Virus record (IMG/VR): IMGVR_UViG_3300023176_002506
Coordinates: 1 to 20,685 of that record
Source: a virus
Reading direction: 5' to 3' (one strand)
DNA length: 20,685 bases
Under the pieces are notes generated by a model. The model was not told where the DNA came from. It did no database searches and worked only from the letters and a program-made list of their open reading frames with translations. Positions 4,626 to 10,658 of the stretch are shown piece by piece; position 1 is the first letter of the stretch, and the number at the start of each line of letters is the position of its first letter. Position numbers and translations under genes: made by a program.

Positions 4626-4817
4626 ATGGGACGCACTTACAAACGGAATGATCCTTACAATTCTCGGAGACCTAAGAGTATTCGAGAGAAAAGACAGTGG
4701 GGTAACAGTAAGAAATCCTCCACCAATTATGATGATTATTCCACAGACTTTTCCACAGGTAAGTATCAACGAAAGACCACAGAGTTTGACTCATTTGACC
4801 AGGGAGACTATCAATGA
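4626..4817 (+). CDS. Basic, low-complexity hypothetical protein, 63 aa
   Basis: A 63-residue hydrophilic protein with a strongly basic first half (RTYKRNDPYNSRRPKSIREKR) and a Ser/Thr/Asp/Tyr-rich second half. It has almost no hydrophobic residues, so it is probably disordered and may bind nucleic acid. It is the first gene after the promoter at 4559 and lies just downstream of the DnaA-box cluster; two further DnaA-like boxes are inside its coding sequence. The ATGA at 4814 couples it to the next gene, which is strongly acidic. That basic/acidic pairing suggests the two products may bind each other, which is inference. Confidence 0.65.
   Translation: MGRTYKRNDPYNSRRPKSIREKRQWGNSKKSSTNYDDYSTDFSTGKYQRKTTEFDSFDQGDYQ
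4737..4757 (+). other. Two DnaA-like boxes inside the basic-protein gene
   Basis: TATTCCACA (4737-4745, one mismatch) and TTTTCCACA (4749-4757, perfect), same strand and 12 bases apart, the same spacing as the pair at 4401 and 4413. They lie in coding DNA but repeat the geometry of the intergenic cluster. Confidence 0.45.
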
Positions 4818-4942
4818 CCATTGACCCTAACACCGATTGGATTGATGAGTTTCTGAGTGAAGAATCTGATGATGATTTAGATCTCTTCGATGATAGACAA
4901 GCACCCGAATTCTCAGAGGATAGTAGAGGAGACTGGTCATGA
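4814..4942 (+). CDS. Very acidic small protein, 42 aa
   Basis: A 42-residue gene, coupled by ATGA overlaps on both sides. About one third of the residues are Asp or Glu (for example FLSEESDDDLDLFDD). There are only two basic residues, both Arg. The density of acidic residues resembles a DNA mimic or an acidic partner for the basic protein encoded just before it. The N-terminal DPNTDWIDEFL is like the amphipathic start of other small acidic cyanophage ORFs. Function unknown. Confidence 0.6.
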   Translation: MTIDPNTDWIDEFLSEESDDDLDLFDDRQAPEFSEDSRGDWS

Positions 4943-5106
4943 GTAAGACTATCCAACTCCCTACAATTCCCCCAGTGGATATAAGAGTCTGGGAGAAGTC
5001 TCACAAATACTTTTGGGCATACAATTACGATGGTTGTCCTAAGTATGGTCCCTTTAGATCTCAGCAACTCGCTATCAGTGACGCTAAGCAATTCTCAGGC
5101 GCATGA
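4939..5106 (+). CDS. Hypothetical protein, 55 aa
   Basis: ATGA overlap at both ends. The product has an aromatic, beta-like middle (VWEKSHKYFWAYNYDG) followed by CPKYGPF and a short helix (SQQLAISDAKQF). This reads as a compact three-strand plus helix fold. It carries an AGATCT site near its end (5056). No family recognised. Confidence 0.6.
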   Translation: MSKTIQLPTIPPVDIRVWEKSHKYFWAYNYDGCPKYGPFRSQQLAISDAKQFSGA

Positions 5107-5324
5107 GTGACACCTACGGTAGCAAGATTGCGAGCATTCCTAATAGATTAGAGATGCTCCTAGATCTATACGATGAGGGACAATTACCCCCTGATGAGAT
5201 AATCGAAATGGTGCAATGGATGATAGACCTAGACCTGGATGATTACCTCACTCAGTATCAACAACTCTGCGACTATTACATTGCTGAAGGACTATGCTAT
5301 GATGTAGGAGTTGGGGAGAGTTAG
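5103..5324 (+). CDS. Hypothetical protein, 73 aa (DUF7417-like)
   Basis: The last gene of the four-gene operon. It is acidic and helical with the pattern LLDLYDEGQLPPDEIIEMV, then WMIDLDLDDYLTQYQQLCDYY and IAEGLC near the end. This resembles a widespread small phage family in which a motif of the type LFQxLIDTGLxxxLQGxYxRxAxxLIxxGxC is conserved; the match is partial and from memory. Its stop codon falls in the loop of a hairpin (5315-5335). Function of the family is unknown to me. Confidence 0.65.
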   Translation: MSDTYGSKIASIPNRLEMLLDLYDEGQLPPDEIIEMVQWMIDLDLDDYLTQYQQLCDYYIAEGLCYDVGVGES

Positions 5325-5335
5325 TTATACTCTCC
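5315..5335 (+). terminator. Hairpin at the operon end (weak terminator)
   Basis: GGAGAGT (5315-5321) and ACTCTCC (5329-5335) pair perfectly around a 7-base loop that contains the TAG stop. There is no T-run after it, so it may act as a stabilising 3' hairpin or operator rather than a terminator. The next promoter begins on the following base. Confidence 0.35.
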
Positions 5336-5364
5336 TTGACAGTATTGTGGGGTTGATATATAAA
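5336..5364 (+). promoter_or_regulatory. Sigma70 promoter in the 5325-5656 intergenic stretch
   Basis: TTGACA (5336-5341, perfect), 17-base spacer, TATAAA (5359-5364, 5 of 6). The -10 is also TATAAAAA, one mismatch from a T4-type late box, so either polymerase form might use it. It would transcribe the small ORF at 5429. Confidence 0.6.
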
Positions 5365-5428
5365 AACTTCCCTATCGCTAACCTACAAAAGTATAGCATC
5401 GACTTCGAGTTATTCCGAGGGAAATCAA

Positions 5429-5587
5429 ATGAAACTACGGGTCCCCCCCACTGAAAAAAATTTTGGGGGTATGAAAATCTCCCACAGGGTCTCGATGAAA
5501 GAGCAAATAGAATATATTCTGATTACCCTCTCAGAGACCTCTAGAATCGCCTACAAGGCACTTCTAACACGCTTCAAGGGCAAATAG
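5429..5587 (+). CDS. Possible small basic protein, 52 aa
   Basis: A 52-codon frame behind the promoter at 5336, with GAGG about 9 bases before the ATG. The C-terminal part is convincing as protein: a helix (KEQIEYILITLSETSRIAYKAL) with hydrophobic spacing and a basic end (TRFKGK). The N-terminal part passes through a C7/G5 hairpin and reads oddly, so the true start may be the ATG at 5471 or 5495, giving 38 or 30 residues. Without homologues it could be non-coding RNA instead. Confidence 0.4.
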   Translation: MKLRVPPTEKNFGGMKISHRVSMKEQIEYILITLSETSRIAYKALLTRFKGK

Positions 5588-5607
5588 TCAGTCTCATCAC
5601 TATTTGC
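5580..5607 (+). terminator. 9-bp stem-loop after the small ORF
   Basis: GCAAATAGT (5580-5588) and ACTATTTGC (5599-5607) form a perfect 9-bp stem with a 10-base loop; the ORF's TAG lies in the left arm. A T-rich tract with several short T runs follows (5609-5630). A/T-rich stem, so only a moderate terminator. Confidence 0.4.
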
Positions 5608-5612
5608 ATATA

Positions 5613-5642
5613 TTGTCAATTTCTTGTTTTACTACATACATT
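5613..5642 (+). promoter_or_regulatory. Weak sigma70-like promoter before the AbrB-like gene
   Basis: TTGTCA (5613-5618), 18-base spacer, TACATT (5637-5642). Matches are 5 of 6 and 4 of 6. Placed directly after the 5580 stem-loop, so it could restart transcription for the gene at 5657. Confidence 0.3.
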
Positions 5643-5656
5643 TGACAGGTATTGCA

Positions 5657-5830
5657 ATGACTATGAGTAAAAGATATATCCTTCCAGTAGAGGAAGATGA
5701 GCATGGAGATTGCTTCATCACACTTCCCGACGAGTTACTTGATGAAACTGGATGGGTCTGTGGGGATGAATTAGAATACTCCGAGGAAGTGGACGGATCT
5801 ATCATTATTCGGAAGTCAGTTTCTGAGTAA
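5657..5830 (+). CDS. AbrB/MazE/SpoVT-like swapped-hairpin protein, 57 aa
   Basis: The whole protein is one AbrB-type swapped-hairpin domain: a first strand (KRYILPVEEDEHGD), FITLPDELLDETGW, then GDELEYSEEVDGSIIIRK. The order beta, I-T-L-P, helix, G-W-x-x-GD-x-L, beta is the hallmark of the family, whose members act as DNA-binding transition regulators or antitoxins. It is very acidic, unusual for a DNA binder, so it could instead be a partner or decoy of a host AbrB-like regulator (cyanobacteria use such proteins widely). The start could be ATG 5657 or 5663; the TTG at 5624 is less likely. No toxin gene is adjacent. Confidence 0.7.
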   Translation: MTMSKRYILPVEEDEHGDCFITLPDELLDETGWVCGDELEYSEEVDGSIIIRKSVSE

Positions 5831-5869
5831 TTACAAAATCCGCGAAAAACCAAAACCGCGTTTAACCCA

Positions 5870-6145
5870 ATGAATCCAATTAGTTACAATGACCCTGCAG
5901 GGAATCCTACTACACCCCAAGGGGAGAGTGAGGTTGATCAGTTAGCGTATTTACTGACACAGGTGGGTAAAGCAATCGAGAATCTTTCAAAGCGTGTTGC
6001 TCAGTGCGAGGGTGCTCTTTCCAAATTGCCGCCGCCTTCGGCGGACATGATACAATACAAACCACCAGGAAGCGACAAGTATCTCAACATCAAAGAGATC
6101 CTGGATGATCTGTATGAGCGTCTAAATAAACTGGAAGCTCAATAA
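5870..6145 (+). CDS. Hypothetical protein with coiled coil, 91 aa
   Basis: A 91-residue protein with a Pro/Gly/Asn-rich head (residues 1-20), a helix with heptad character (VDQLAYLLTQVGKAIENL, continuing to about residue 50), a PPPSAD linker, and a second helix at the end (NIKEILDDLYERLNKLEAQ). It likely trimerises or dimerises. It stands directly before the large virion gene and shares its strand, so it may be a small tail or fibre-attachment component; this is from position only. The linker is encoded by a short GC-rich hairpin (CCGCC/GGCGG). Confidence 0.65.
   Translation: MNPISYNDPAGNPTTPQGESEVDQLAYLLTQVGKAIENLSKRVAQCEGALSKLPPPSADMIQYKPPGSDKYLNIKEILDDLYERLNKLEAQ
6121..6128 (+). promoter_or_regulatory. 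Possible T4-like late promoter before the 1207-aa gene
   Basis: TCTAAATA, one mismatch to the T4 late -10 TATAAATA, lying 22 bases before the ATG at 6151 and inside the end of the previous gene. A start about 12 bases downstream would leave a very short leader. Single 8-base match, so tentative. Confidence 0.35.
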
Positions 6146-6150
6146 CATGA

Positions 6151-9100
6151 ATGCCCGCCTATATCCTTGAAACTGGTCGTAGTTTCCCCAACCCTGTAGA
6201 CGGAGAAGATTATGAAAGACCCATGATCGATTACGATGGGTCTTCATACACACTCTCCTTCCTTGATCAGGGTCCTGGGTCGATGCCGCTCGGCAGGGAT
6301 AATGTCCACTACATTGGCGATGAAGAGCCTACCTGTGTAGGAGATTGTTTTAAGTATAGTCGCCAACCGATCTACAGATGGTATCGCGGCGCAAAATACG
6401 ATCACAAGTATACCAACAGAGAGCAACTCAGAGAAGAGGATGCTGTAGGTGATAACGAGGAGTGGCGTAAAGTCCTGAGGGGATACAACCCCGAGCCCCG
6501 ATCAGGGGATATTCCTGCGTTCTTTATTCTTAAGAAACAAGTTGGTAACTCTGTGCCGCTCTATAGTCATTATAGAGGAAGAAGTAATGATGATTCTATT
6601 CTTACATTATCTGCTACTCCTCCTGCTAGTGATAACAATGCTAGTTATCAGTTAGTTGGCAAGTTAGGATATGTGTTTACCAATGCTGCAGACGCTGCAG
6701 ACTACCTAGGATCTGGTGAAAACATCCTCCCACTGTATCACTATTTCAAAGATAACGTCATTCACAACGGATCTGCCGAGTCTGACAACTTCTATACCAT
6801 TGACCCATCTCAAGAAGTCAACCTGAGTGGCGGTCCTGTGCCCCCCAAAGACGCCATGAATGGCGAATATGGGTATCAGGGCATCCTTTGCTATGTTTTT
6901 CGCACAGATTCTCTGGATGCTCAGAAGAAACAAATCATTGACATTGGTAAAATTGGTCCTACAGGACAATGTATTGACAAATCTGGGTGGTATGCATGGA
7001 ATCAAACCACTCACACCTACGACAGATACAGAAGAAATAGCAATATTGGCACTCCTGCTACTGATGGATACGGTTGGCCTGTTGGGGATGTCCATGGTGG
7101 AGGGTCTGGTGTCTCTATTTTGGACACACAAGCAAACTTTGAATGGTTGTATGGACTGAATGGCGCCATCAAAGGTGCTGTCCCAAGGTTTTTGGGATTC
7201 CAATTTGGGTATGATTCCCAATTCATGTATTATTTGTATGACACATCATACCCTTGGAATGGTCCTCTCTTCGGAATTCAGTATGAATTGAGTGATAGGG
7301 CATGTTGTCCCAACTCAACATGCACTGCTGATGACGGTCAAGGCACTACAAGAAGCTATCCATGCTGTATTCCCAACCGAGAATTCTATTCTCACTTCTA
7401 TCAGATCCGCGAAGATGCTTGGAAGACCACAAAATCCACCATCACCCTAGAAGGAAACGCTGGATCTGGAGTAGAAGAGTCGTTTCAGACTGCTGGGACT
7501 GATGATCGCACTATATTTTTCCGCTATACCTCGTCTTCTGGTAGTTTTAGGAAGGGTGAAATCTTCCAAGGATGGATAATTAACCGCGTTTTCTACTTCG
7601 GAGACAAGATGAAGTGCGGTTATATGGAGTTGGGAAGGTATAATGGCGCTGATGGAAACAAATTTAGCTACAATCAGAGCATAACTGCTGCTGATGGAGC
7701 GACTGCAGTGGTCTTGTCGGGGTATGGAATCCCAGATAAGGTCGCATTTTGGGGTGTTTATGAGTTTGAAAAGAATATTCAATACTATAAAGTCAAGATT
7801 GACCCATCAGCACTGATCCCAACCCGCACTTTGGACCTTGCTGAGGCAGAAGCAGTGGTCAATACAGAGGGTGAAGTTACTGAAATCCGCATTATCAATG
7901 GTGGTGTTGGTTACATCAACCCCATTTTGGTGATTTCTGACCCACAACAGTTGGAAGAATACTCTGCAGAGGACACTGCACAGAATGTTAGACGTGGATT
8001 TAAGTCTGCATACAAGGATGGGATCAATCAATTCCCCGAACCTGAGACTGCAAGGGGGACAAGAAACTCTCAAAGGGGTATTTTGACCAAAGCTTCTCGC
8101 AAATATGGCAGAGCTGACCGAGAATTTGACACAGTTTTGCAATATGAAGCGGCAGAAGCAAAAATTGCAGACATTTCTCCGTCTGGTGTGATCCGAAAGA
8201 TCGTAATTACGAAGAGAGGGAGGGGATATGACCCCCAAAACCCGCCAATAGTCTACATTGCTGAGCAGGGAAGTCAAATTACGGTCGAAACTAAGATTAC
8301 ATCCGATGATATTAAGGCAACACCAGACGCTTTAAGCTCGATGTTGAATTCTGACAACCTCGGGACCGACATGAGTGACTATCAAAACATCATTAAGCAA
8401 AGTTTTGGTGCTTTAACTGAGGGAAGCACCACAAATGTGCCTGTCACTTACATGGAATTGGCGGAAGTTGACCCAGATGGCAAGTTTGCAATGTGCCAAT
8501 CGCTTCCTGCTGACTGTATTGACATCAGAATGGGTCTTCCATTGACCGATGCATTCCCACCAGCGTCAATGTTTGACGTTTTGGCGCAAAATGACGGTGC
8601 TGCTGAGTATCAAACCAAGTATCACTCTCGTGTTGGGTCAGAATTGGAGGGAATTGAGGGAAGAAGCAATGAATTGAATGGTCTCTACGGTGCTTTTGGT
8701 GGAAATCGTTGCATTTACGTCGATCAACCGATAATTTACAACATCAAGAAGTGGTTTCAGATGCCATGTGCCTATATGGCGGCAGATGAGGACGAAAATT
8801 CTCGCACATATGGCAAAACTGTCGCATATGGATACCTTCCTTACAAATATTGTGCCTCAAAAGAGGAAGAAGCACAATTCCAAGTGCATATGAGCATTGA
8901 GGGCACTACAAAAGGCTCTCAGGGTCAAGCATTTATGGAATTTTTGAATAATTTACCAAAACCACGCTTGACAGAAAGGCGAAAACTTGCTGGTGGCAAG
9001 AAAACTTGGAATTGTAGTCGTGGCACCGTCCAAGGAAGATGTTATCGTGATCCCAACAACTCTAGTGACCTAGTTTTCGTCCCAACTGGTCTAGATGAAA

Positions 9101-9774
9101 ATACATTTGACTACAATCGCAGTAATTTTACAGAATTGGAGCAATTCCAACTTTGGTTGGGAGATAACGTTGCTGGTTACACCCCAAACTCCACTTATGG
9201 ATTCTGGACCACCTATTCTTACAGTCCCACAGATCCAACTGCCGATGCAGAGGGTTTTGTCGCTGGCACAGACTCTGCATCATACACAGCAATCACTGTA
9301 AACAACAATCAATGCCCAACAGACCCCTTAGGCATCCCTGAGGACTGCTGGGACCGCTATGTGAGGAAGGGGACTAACACAGATGGTCCATTGGATGTAT
9401 TTTGTGGTTATGATGCGAATGGAAATGGTATTGCTGGTGAGACTTATTACGAAATATCGCATCCGACATCATCTACAGCATATTCTCTCTTCTTTGCGGG
9501 TCAGAGCAGCACAGGGACGGGTCTCTGCCACTCCTGTAACGCTCTAGAGAGTGTTGCCGACGTTTCTATTGCTATTGACCCTAGTAGAATAACAACTGGT
9601 AAATATAGAATGAAGATGGGACCGTATTCTGGCACCTTTAAGGTATTGAATTATCTTAGTGGTGGCACAACAGCACTCGGTCGCACACTTCGTAATTTGG
9701 GCAACCCCTACTTCGATGAGTGTCAAGATGAATACCCATATACCGATGGCAGGACAATCGGAGGTGTAACTTAA
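6151..9774 (+). CDS. Large virion protein with lectin-like repeats, 1207 aa
   Basis: Probable tail or baseplate-associated structural protein. Near the N-terminus (residues 72-252) are three copies of a repeat like DUF5648 (PF18885): PIYRWYRGAKYDHKYT, then VPLYSHYRGRSNDDSILT with GYVFT, then LPLYHYFKDN with DNFYTIDP and YGYQGILCYVFR. In other proteins this repeat has been linked to surface and carbohydrate-binding contexts. A Cys-rich patch follows (CC at about 385-386 and again near 402). Two GxGY beta-repeats lie at about residues 577-605 and 675-710, the same motif that fills the giant protein at 13933. Its stop overlaps the next start (TAATG). The second half (residues 720-1207) holds further Cys and no domain I recognise. 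An inferred role is host-surface contact at the tail; no enzyme motif was seen. Confidence 0.8.
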   Translation: MPAYILETGRSFPNPVDGEDYERPMIDYDGSSYTLSFLDQGPGSMPLGRDNVHYIGDEEPTCVGDCFKYSRQPIYRWYRGAKYDHKYTNREQLREEDAVGDNEEWRKVLRGYNPEPRSGDIPAFFILKKQVGNSVPLYSHYRGRSNDDSILTLSATPPASDNNASYQLVGKLGYVFTNAADAADYLGSGENILPLYHYFKDNVIHNGSAESDNFYTIDPSQEVNLSGGPVPPKDAMNGEYGYQGILCYVFRTDSLDAQKKQIIDIGKIGPTGQCIDKSGWYAWNQTTHTYDRYRRNSNIGTPATDGYGWPVGDVHGGGSGVSILDTQANFEWLYGLNGAIKGAVPRFLGFQFGYDSQFMYYLYDTSYPWNGPLFGIQYELSDRACCPNSTCTADDGQGTTRSYPCCIPNREFYSHFYQIREDAWKTTKSTITLEGNAGSGVEESFQTAGTDDRTIFFRYTSSSGSFRKGEIFQGWIINRVFYFGDKMKCGYMELGRYNGADGNKFSYNQSITAADGATAVVLSGYGIPDKVAFWGVYEFEKNIQYYKVKIDPSALIPTRTLDLAEAEAVVNTEGEVTEIRIINGGVGYINPILVISDPQQLEEYSAEDTAQNVRRGFKSAYKDGINQFPEPETARGTRNSQRGILTKASRKYGRADREFDTVLQYEAAEAKIADISPSGVIRKIVITKRGRGYDPQNPPIVYIAEQGSQITVETKITSDDIKATPDALSSMLNSDNLGTDMSDYQNIIKQSFGALTEGSTTNVPVTYMELAEVDPDGKFAMCQSLPADCIDIRMGLPLTDAFPPASMFDVLAQNDGAAEYQTKYHSRVGSELEGIEGRSNELNGLYGAFGGNRCIYVDQPIIYNIKKWFQMPCAYMAADEDENSRTYGKTVAYGYLPYKYCASKEEEAQFQVHMSIEGTTKGSQGQAFMEFLNNLPKPRLTERRKLAGGKKTWNCSRGTVQGRCYRDPNNSSDLVFVPTGLDENTFDYNRSNFTELEQFQLWLGDNVAGYTPNSTYGFWTTYSYSPTDPTADAEGFVAGTDSASYTAITVNNNQCPTDPLGIPEDCWDRYVRKGTNTDGPLDVFCGYDANGNGIAGETYYEISHPTSSTAYSLFFAGQSSTGTGLCHSCNALESVADVSIAIDPSRITTGKYRMKMGPYSGTFKVLNYLSGGTTALGRTLRNLGNPYFDECQDEYPYTDGRTIGGVT

Positions 9775-10304
9775 TGCCATTAGGACTTCTAAAACCTGTT
9801 GCCGCCCTAAACGGTCTTCCTTGCTCAGGACATGGACTCTGTTTGCCTCCTGTGGTGCATAGCACCCAATCTTGTGGTAGTCCTCCTATTCCTAGGACAA
9901 TTAAAATCAAGGAATACTCTTGTTGGTGGCCACCTCTGTCTCTGATCCCCATTTTTCCAATTACGCCAGACAGAGCAACTGTTTTGGTGCATGGATTTCC
10001 GATCATGCTTGCTGGAGACACATTTATTCCCCACCCGAGCACATGCACAAACATCATCATCTACATGTGCCCCTGTGGCAACGCTGTATGCCCCGTGCCG
10101 ACCCCTATTCCATGCTCTGTGCTAACTCTAGAGGATAAAGGGATTGGACACTCTAGGACGGCATATCCGACCACCATTTTCACGTTTGCACTCAAGAGAC
10201 TTGTCATAAGGATTCTTGATCCATTGGGCGTCGGATTCCCAGGATGGTCATACCCCTGCAGTAGTGTTGTTGCTTATGGGTCGATGACAGTTTGGTCTGG
10301 ATGA
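9774..10304 (+). CDS. PAAR-like spike-tip protein, 176 aa
   Basis: A Gly/Pro/His/Cys-rich protein that matches the PAAR idea: short strands with phrases such as VLVHGFPIMLAGDTFIPH and GLPCSGHGLCLPPVVHST. PAAR proteins cap the central spike of contractile tails; T4 gp5.4 (97 residues) is the phage prototype and binds a metal through His and Cys. Candidate metal ligands here include His20, His30, His73, His87 and Cys91. It is nearly twice the T4 length and carries extra Cys pairs (CPCGNAVC near residue 99) and a C-terminal extension. It is translationally coupled to the 1207-aa gene by a TAATG overlap. Confidence 0.7.
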   Translation: MPLGLLKPVAALNGLPCSGHGLCLPPVVHSTQSCGSPPIPRTIKIKEYSCWWPPLSLIPIFPITPDRATVLVHGFPIMLAGDTFIPHPSTCTNIIIYMCPCGNAVCPVPTPIPCSVLTLEDKGIGHSRTAYPTTIFTFALKRLVIRILDPLGVGFPGWSYPCSSVVAYGSMTVWSG

Positions 10305-10312
10305 TGTATAAT
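10284..10312 (+). promoter_or_regulatory. Sigma70 promoter within the end of the PAAR-like gene
   Basis: ATGACA (10284-10289, 5 of 6), 17-base spacer, TATAAT (10307-10312, perfect). It would start transcription near 10319 and serve the small genes at 10336, 10482 and 10658, which would then be partly independent of the late genes before them. Confidence 0.55.
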
Positions 10313-10335
10313 TAGTGGGTAGTTTGAGGTCACTC

Positions 10336-10485
10336 ATGGCAAAGGCAAAAGTTGGACTTGTCCGCAGCAATTATACCGAAGGTCCCCCCAAGAAAACTCG
10401 TCAAGGTTGCTCTAAGAATACTCACCTTGGTGCTTCCTCTCGCAACGGTCGCAAGAAGCGTTATCGTGGTCAGGGTAAGAAATGA
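10336..10485 (+). CDS. Small basic protein, 49 aa
   Basis: A 49-residue protein with about one quarter Lys or Arg (for example AKAKVGLVR at the start and NGRKKRYRGQGKK at the end) and only Asp-free, Glu-poor sequence between. It probably binds nucleic acid, or the internal lumen of a virion. TGAGGT about 10 bases upstream is a modest ribosome site. ATGA overlap with the next gene. The central TRQGCSKNTHLGASSRNGR is Gly/Ser-rich and probably unstructured. I have the impression that a similar small protein occurs near baseplate genes in other cyanophages, but I cannot name it. Confidence 0.65.
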   Translation: MAKAKVGLVRSNYTEGPPKKTRQGCSKNTHLGASSRNGRKKRYRGQGKK

Positions 10486-10658
10486 GACCTGAGACTAGAA
10501 AGTCTATGGAGATGCTTTTCTCTGCCAAATGGAATGTCCCCAAAGCAGCAGAGAATTGCAATCTTTCTTGGAAGGAAATGAAAATCACATTCAACGAGTA
10601 TTGTGCTTTTCACCCACCGACCTATAAAACCGAAAACAATCAACTGAATCTATTCTAA
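10482..10658 (+). CDS. Small HTH-like protein, 58 aa
   Basis: A 58-residue protein with a likely helix-turn-helix: helix TRKSMEMLFSAKW, then NVPKAAENCNLSWKEMKITF, where the first part (PKAAENCN) and second part (SWKEMKITFNEY) have the spacing of a recognition unit. It ends in a polar tail. It sits between a basic peptide and the 174-aa gene, with one-base or four-base overlaps on both sides. A transcription-related role (for example an accessory factor for late transcription) is possible but only suggested by the HTH-like pattern. Confidence 0.6.
   Translation: MRPETRKSMEMLFSAKWNVPKAAENCNLSWKEMKITFNEYCAFHPPTYKTENNQLNLF

Larger units (their letters stand above)
4511..5167. repeat. Cluster of AGATCT(C) hexamers
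   Basis: The palindrome AGATCT occurs at 4511, 4521, 4879, 5056 and 5162, four of them as AGATCTC. The first two are exact direct repeats ten bases apart, one helical turn. This is far denser than the roughly one per 4 kb expected by chance. CTCAGAG also recurs nearby (4525, 4569, 4914, 5530). They could be iteron-like protein sites or chance in a small sample. Confidence 0.35.

Noticed and set aside
5624-5656. TTG start giving an 11-residue longer AbrB-like protein
   Set aside because: The added residues are not part of the AbrB-type domain, and two ATG codons follow at 5657 and 5663.
5837-5864. Repeated CCGCG near 5841 and 5858 as an operator
   Set aside because: Only five bases, not a clean inverted or direct repeat, and no promoter boxes around it.
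6029-6045. CCGCC-TTC-GGCGG hairpin as a terminator
   Set aside because: It lies inside a coding region, encodes a Pro-rich linker and has no T-run.
7807-8277. Minus-strand frame inside the 1207-aa gene
   Set aside because: Shadow of the + strand coding frame; the plus protein is continuous and has recognisable repeats here.
9656-10060. Minus-strand frame across the PAAR-like gene
   Set aside because: Composition is that of an antisense shadow, and it spans two overlapping plus-strand genes.
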